Part shown: positions 5,288-8,543 of the stretch, in pieces | How positions within the stretch are numbered: position 1 is the first letter of the stretch | Layout of the letters: every line of letters starts with the position of its first letter | Assembly: GCA_020851615.1 (NCBI GenBank) | Contig: JADZCL010000211.1 | Span: 1-8,543 of the forward strand | Source of the DNA: Rubrivivax sp. | Lineage (GTDB): Bacteria; Pseudomonadota; Gammaproteobacteria; Burkholderiales; Burkholderiaceae_C | Reading direction: 5' to 3' | DNA: 8,543 nucleotides | Position numbers and translations under genes: made by a program | The notes under the pieces: generated by a model | The model's input: the letters and a program-made list of their open reading frames with translations, nothing else | What the model was told of the DNA's origin: nothing | Database searches by the model: none

Positions 5288-6574
5288 TCAGCCGGCCACG
5301 GGCGTGGCCGAGCGCAGCGCGTCGCCCAGCAGGTCCAGGCGCTGGCCTTCGGCCGCGGGCAGCTCGCCTGCGCGCAGCCGTGCCGCACGCTCGATGGCGT
5401 GCAGACGGAAGCTGAGCTCGCGCTCGATGGCGTCGACCTCGGGCACATCCTGCCCGGCCACCGTCTGGCTGCACCACAGGCCGCTGGCCGTCCAGCCGGT
5501 GCGCAGACGCGCCAGCAGGTGGGTGGCGAGATCGAGTGCGGCCTTCAGCGGCGCGCTGCCGCCGTTGGCGCTCAGCGCAGCGGTGCAGGCCTGCGCGGCC
5601 AGCAGGCCGCCGTCAAGCCGTGCCAGGCGCAGCTTGAGCGTCTCGGGCTCGTGGCGGCCACCGAGGTCGGGCTCGTGCCGTGCGGCGCTGGCGATGCGGC
5701 CGATCCAGCCGAGGTCGAATTCACCGGGCACCACGCGCAGGGCGACGCTGGCGCGTGCCAGGCTCGGCTGCTCGCTGCGCACGACGGCCAGCGTGGCCTC
5801 GACGACCGCCAGCAGCCGCCCCAGCGGCGAGAGCGCCTCGCGCGTGGCGGCGTGCGGGTAGCCCGAGCCGTCCAGGCGCTCGTGGTGCTCGCCCACGGCT
5901 CGTGCGAGCGTGGCGGGATAGTTGGTGAGCTGCGTGAGCAGGAGGCGTCCGACGTGCGGATGCACGACGAGTTGCTGGTAGCTGACGAAGTCCAGCGTGC
6001 GGTCGGCATCGGCCTCGCCGAACTGCGGGTCGATGTACATCTCGCCCAGGTCGTGCAGCAGCCCGCCCAGCATGGCCACGCGCACGTCGGCGGTGCCGCC
6101 GCCATGCTCGATCATCAGCCCCCCGGCCAGCGCCATGGCCTGCACGGCATGCGCAAAGGAGGCCGGCCGCGAGGCCTGGCCGGCGGTCAGCAGCAACTGC
6201 GCAACGGGGTGCAGCGGCAGGTGCGTGACCTCCTGCATCAACCGCGGCGCGCAGGGGCGCAGCAGCGGCGCGAGCGGGGAGCTCGAGCCCAGGAGCTGCC
6301 ACAGTGCATCGGTGAGCGTCTGCGGCGTGACGCCGTCCTCGGCCAGCAGGCAGGTCTCGAGCGGGTTGCGCAGCCGGCGGTCCATCAGCTTGCGCTGCAG
6401 CGCCGCCGAGACCGGCTGGTCGCGCGCCCACAGTTTGACGCCCTGCAGGTCGAAGATGTCGCGGCAGGCGATGATGCTGCGCGTCTGGCTGGCTTCCAGG
6501 ATGACGGCCAGCGCATGCGGGTTGGCGGTGCTGAAGGCGGCGCTGTTGGGCGTGGTGGGGGTGGCGGGCTGCAT
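5288..6574 (-). CDS. HD-GYP domain protein, probable cyclic-di-GMP phosphodiesterase
   Basis: HD-GYP proteins hydrolyse cyclic-di-GMP (to pGpG or GMP) and so influence motility and biofilm formation. This 428-residue product has an N-terminal region of about 135 residues with no domain I recognise and no TM segment, the HD-GYP core at about 140-265, and a C-terminal region of about 160 residues, partly helical. Core motifs are H142, HDLGEMYID at 174-182 (H174, D175), H205 in VHPHVG, and HHERLDGSGYP at 230-240. Two positions deviate: the usual HDxGK reads HDLGE (E178), and the late metal-binding Asp of the VADxxDA motif is E259 (VVEATLAVV). The other metal-ligand positions of a two-metal site are present. 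The ATG at 6574 is chosen because GGAG lies 7 nt upstream and the residues before it look noncoding. No receiver or sensor domain is attached, so the input signal is unknown. It is transcribed separately from the TRAP operon, which has its own terminator. Confidence 0.88.
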   Translation of the reverse strand: MQPATPTTPNSAAFSTANPHALAVILEASQTRSIIACRDIFDLQGVKLWARDQPVSAALQRKLMDRRLRNPLETCLLAEDGVTPQTLTDALWQLLGSSSPLAPLLRPCAPRLMQEVTHLPLHPVAQLLLTAGQASRPASFAHAVQAMALAGGLMIEHGGGTADVRVAMLGGLLHDLGEMYIDPQFGEADADRTLDFVSYQQLVVHPHVGRLLLTQLTNYPATLARAVGEHHERLDGSGYPHAATREALSPLGRLLAVVEATLAVVRSEQPSLARASVALRVVPGEFDLGWIGRIASAARHEPDLGGRHEPETLKLRLARLDGGLLAAQACTAALSANGGSAPLKAALDLATHLLARLRTGWTASGLWCSQTVAGQDVPEVDAIERELSFRLHAIERAARLRAGELPAAEGQRLDLLGDALRSATPVAG

Positions 6575-6589
6575 GGCGATACTCCGGCA

Positions 6590-6613
6590 ACGGGACGACG
6601 GTTTGTCGCCCGT
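6590..6613 (-). promoter_or_regulatory. Leader hairpin just upstream of the HD-GYP ribosome binding site
   Basis: On the minus strand ACGGGCGAC pairs with GTCG-T-CCCGT around the loop AAACC, giving a 9-bp stem with one bulged T. It ends a few bases before the GGAG ribosome binding site, so it would lie in the 5' leader of the mRNA and could affect translation. It does not resemble a known cyclic-di-GMP riboswitch to me. Confidence 0.35.
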
Positions 6614-6655
6614 CTCTTCGGCCGGGGGCGCCCGTGGGTGCAGTACCGCTTGGTG

Positions 6656-6694
6656 AGCGAATGGTCGCTTCTGCAACAACATGTGTTGCTGCAG
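6656..6694 (-). repeat. Two adjacent inverted repeats in the HD-GYP promoter region
   Basis: The larger dyad, 6671-6694, has 11-bp arms CTGCAACAACA and TGTTGCTGCAG around a 2-bp centre, with one mismatch. One base away, 6656-6669 is AGCGA-ATGG-TCGCT, a perfect 5-bp inverted repeat. They lie 82-120 bp upstream of the HD-GYP start codon and beyond the dctP terminator. There is no T tract, so an operator for a dimeric repressor or activator is more likely than a terminator. Confidence 0.45.
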
Positions 6695-6710
6695 CCGCGC
6701 CCGGCCCATG

Positions 6711-6733
6711 AAAAAGGCCTCCCGCAGGAGGCC
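6711..6733 (-). terminator. Intrinsic terminator of the TRAP transporter operon
   Basis: On the minus strand GGCCTCC-TGCG-GGAGGCC (6733 down to 6716) is a perfect 7-bp GC-rich stem with a 4-nt loop, followed at once by TTTTT (6715-6711). It starts 34 nt after the dctP stop codon. This is the clearest Rho-independent terminator in the window. Confidence 0.88.
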
Positions 6734-6767
6734 CGGTGCCGGGCGGCGAAGGCGGCTGCAGTCGCAC

Positions 6768-7808
6768 TCAGCGGCTGGCGGCGATGGCTTTCTCGGCCGT
6801 GTCGACGAGGCCCGCGCCGATCTGCGCCTTCCACTTGTCGTAGACCGGGCGCGTGGCCTTGACGAAGGCCTCGCGCTCGGGCGGCGTGAGCTGGGTGATC
6901 GTCACGCCCAGGGCGGCGATCTCCTTGAGCAGGGGCTTGTCGGCTTCGACCAGGCCCTTGCGGGCGATGGCGATCTCTTCCTTTCCGGCATCCAGCGCCG
7001 CCTGGCGCACGACCGCCTGGTCCGCGGGCGTCCAGCTTGCCCAGATGTCCTTGTTGACGACGAAGATCAGCGGGTCGGCGACGTAGCCCCACATGGTGAC
7101 GAACTTCTGGCCGACGTTGTGCAGCTTGGCCGCGGTGAAGATCGACATCGGGTTCTCCTGGCCGTCGACGGCCCCGCTGGCGAAGGCCGGCTGCGCGTCG
7201 GCCCAGCTCATCTGCGTGGGGTTGGCGCCCAGGGCGGTGAAGGTGTCGAGGAACAGTGGCGAGCCCACGACGCGGATCTTCAATCCCTTCAGGTCGGCCG
7301 GGCTCTTGACCGCGTGCTTGCTGTTGGTGAGCTCGCGGTAGCCGTTCTCCCCCCATGCCAGGGGCAGGGCGCCGGCCTTGTCGACGGCGGCAAAGATCTG
7401 CTTGCCCACCTCGCCATGGGTGAGCGCGTCGATCGCCTTGTAGTCGGGCATCAGGAAGGGCAGCGAGAAGAGGTTGAGCTCCCTGATCTGCGGCGACCAG
7501 TTGATCGTCGAGCCGATCGCCAGATCGATCACGCCCTGGCGGATGGCCGTGAACTCGCGCGTCTGGTCGCCCTGCACCAGCGCCACGCCGGGGTAGAGCT
7601 TGATGTTGATGCGGCCCTGCGTGCGCTCCTTGACCAGGTTGGCCCAGATCTCGCCGCCCTTGCCCCAGGGGAAGGCGGTGCCGACCACCAGGCTCATCTT
7701 GTACTCGGCCTTGTAGCCCGGCGGCAGCGGGGCCTGCGCCTGCGCCAGACCGAACGTGGCCAGCGCAGCCGCGCCGAGGGAGAACTTCAAAAGGGAGCGC
7801 AGTTTCAT
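6768..7808 (-). CDS. dctP: TRAP transporter periplasmic solute-binding protein, DctP family
   Basis: Periplasmic receptor that binds an organic acid and delivers it to the DctQM membrane permease, driven by an ion gradient. The 346-residue product has a signal peptide (MKLRSLLKFS then a hydrophobic stretch to about 22; likely cleavage after AQA24). The mature part shows the DctP pattern: G-rich strand MSLVVGTAFPWGKGG, IRQGVIDLAIGS, LPFLM, then LKGLKIRV with R179, the conserved Arg that normally grips the substrate carboxylate, and AFASGAVDGQENP at 208-220. C4-dicarboxylates, keto acids, aromatic acids and sugar acids all remain possible. The ATG at 7808 is chosen over the GTG at 7814 because GGAGGTGA sits 4-5 nt before it, whereas the GTG overlaps that site. 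The gene follows dctM after 34 nt and is the last gene before the terminator at 6711-6733. Confidence 0.94.
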   Translation of the reverse strand: MKLRSLLKFSLGAAALATFGLAQAQAPLPPGYKAEYKMSLVVGTAFPWGKGGEIWANLVKERTQGRINIKLYPGVALVQGDQTREFTAIRQGVIDLAIGSTINWSPQIRELNLFSLPFLMPDYKAIDALTHGEVGKQIFAAVDKAGALPLAWGENGYRELTNSKHAVKSPADLKGLKIRVVGSPLFLDTFTALGANPTQMSWADAQPAFASGAVDGQENPMSIFTAAKLHNVGQKFVTMWGYVADPLIFVVNKDIWASWTPADQAVVRQAALDAGKEEIAIARKGLVEADKPLLKEIAALGVTITQLTPPEREAFVKATRPVYDKWKAQIGAGLVDTAEKAIAASR

Positions 7809-7819
7809 CGTCACCTCCG
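7809..7819 (-). promoter_or_regulatory. Strong Shine-Dalgarno site of dctP that fixes the start
   Basis: On the minus strand CGGAGGTGACG runs directly into the ATG at 7808. GGAGGTGA closely matches the anti-Shine-Dalgarno complement and suits the ATG, not the in-frame GTG two codons upstream. The strong site fits the need for more binding protein than permease. Confidence 0.7.
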
Positions 7820-7842
7820 TGTTGTCAGGAATCCGGTTGCCG

Positions 7843-8543
7843 TCAAAACCCCAGCCTGCGCGGCAGCCACAGGGCCAGCTCGGGCCACGCGATCACCGCC
7901 AGCACCACCAGGCCCATGGCCAGCACCAGCGGCACGACCCAGCGCACCGTCTGCTCCATGCTGACACCGGCGATGCGGCAGGACACCATCAGATTGACCG
8001 CCATCGGCGGCGTGAACTGCCCCATCGCGACCATCAGCGTCAGCAGCACGCCGAACCAGACCGGGTCCCAATGGTAGTGCTGCATCAGCGGCCACAGCAG
8101 CGGCACGAAGATGAGGAAGATCGAGATGCCGTCCAGGAACATGCCCGCCACCACCAGCAGCAGCACGACCAGCGCGAGCACGCCAGACTCGCCCAGGCCC
8201 GAGTGCACGATGGCCTGCGTGAGCGGGTCGATCACGCCCAGCGTGGACAGTGAGTACGCGAAGATGCCCGCCAGCGCCACGACGATCAGGATCACCGCCG
8301 AGAGCTCGCCGGACTCGCGCAACACCGCGACGAGGTCGCGCCAGCCCATCGTGCGGTGCACGACCATGCCCACGAAGAGGCCGTAGAACACCGCCACCAC
8401 CGCCGCCTCCGTGGGCGTGAACCAGCCCATGCGCATGCCGCCCAGGATCACCACCGGCGCCAGCAGCCCCCAGATCGACTCGACGAAGCTCTTCAGCAGC
8501 GGTGGACGCGGCAGCGCCGCCTCGAGCTGCCCCATGCCGTGCC
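7843..8543 (-). CDS. dctM: TRAP transporter large permease subunit DctM, C-terminal half (5' end off the window)
   Basis: Large membrane subunit of the TRAP transporter, which carries the transport pathway and couples solute uptake to an ion gradient. About 233 codons are visible and the frame is open through the right edge; an ATG at 8535 is internal, since DctM proteins usually have about 425-430 residues. Counting from that Met, family motifs include ILGGMRMGWFTPTEAAVVAV (30-49), GMFLDGISIFLIFVPLLWPL (131-150) and GQFTPPMAVNL (172-182), the place of the usual G-x-x-TPP-x-G-x-N element. Hydrophobic segments alternate throughout (about 22-34, 44-60, 78-98, 118-150, 160-185, 199-217). Gene order is permease then binding protein; a small subunit gene dctQ is expected just off the right edge. 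Confidence 0.93.
   Translation of the reverse strand, partial: HGMGQLEAALPRPPLLKSFVESIWGLLAPVVILGGMRMGWFTPTEAAVVAVFYGLFVGMVVHRTMGWRDLVAVLRESGELSAVILIVVALAGIFAYSLSTLGVIDPLTQAIVHSGLGESGVLALVVLLLVVAGMFLDGISIFLIFVPLLWPLMQHYHWDPVWFGVLLTLMVAMGQFTPPMAVNLMVSCRIAGVSMEQTVRWVVPLVLAMGLVVLAVIAWPELALWLPRRLGF

Noticed and set aside
5019..5477. Minus-strand frame bridging the HD-GYP gene end and the small membrane gene
   Set aside because: A start near 5256 has a GGAG-like site, but the product is Arg/Pro/Ala-rich without pattern and overlaps the small membrane gene in another frame.
5399..6862. 487-codon plus-strand frame opposite the HD-GYP gene
   Set aside because: It has a Gln/Arg/Gly/Ala-rich shadow composition, crosses the intergenic dyads and the dctP terminator, and mirrors a real gene on the minus strand.
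6681..7964. 427-codon plus-strand frame opposite dctP
   Set aside because: It is antisense to a clear solute-binding protein and crosses its terminator and ribosome binding site; no recognisable domain.

Overview
The window is very GC-rich and reads like the chromosome of a betaproteobacterium of the order Burkholderiales. The case rests on a class A RNase P RNA, an HtpX heat-shock protease, a Bcr/CflA-type transporter whose sequence looks like those of Comamonadaceae and Rubrivivax relatives, and a TRAP transporter. The genus cannot be fixed from this sequence alone.

Left part, plus strand (1-3593). The window opens inside an integron integrase gene (intI, 5' end cut off). It is followed by the membrane zinc protease gene htpX, which has a good heat-shock-like promoter, then the RNase P RNA gene rnpB. 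A 12-TM drug/H+ antiporter gene starts only 13 nt after the RNA's 3' end. In integrons the recombination site attI and the gene cassettes usually lie on the 5' side of intI, so any cassette array should be just left of the window.

Middle (3669-5131). A secreted alpha-carbonic anhydrase with an unusually long Ala/Pro-rich N-terminal segment (plus strand) converges on a small three-TM membrane protein of unknown function (minus strand). The small gene has a promoter-like element whose spacing predicts a leaderless mRNA.

Right part, minus strand (5288-8543). Reading leftward from the right edge come the C-terminal half of a TRAP large permease (dctM) and its periplasmic binding protein (dctP). 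These form one operon that ends in a clear intrinsic terminator. Next is a separate HD-GYP domain gene, a probable cyclic-di-GMP phosphodiesterase with some altered motif residues, behind a 190-nt leader carrying several inverted repeats.

The genes mostly form independent units: stress protease, RNA processing, efflux, CO2/bicarbonate interconversion, solute uptake and second-messenger signalling. I see no CRISPR array, insertion sequence, prophage or tRNA. I do not see a clearly new multi-gene system inside the window. The most promising lead is the integron platform that must continue past the left edge.
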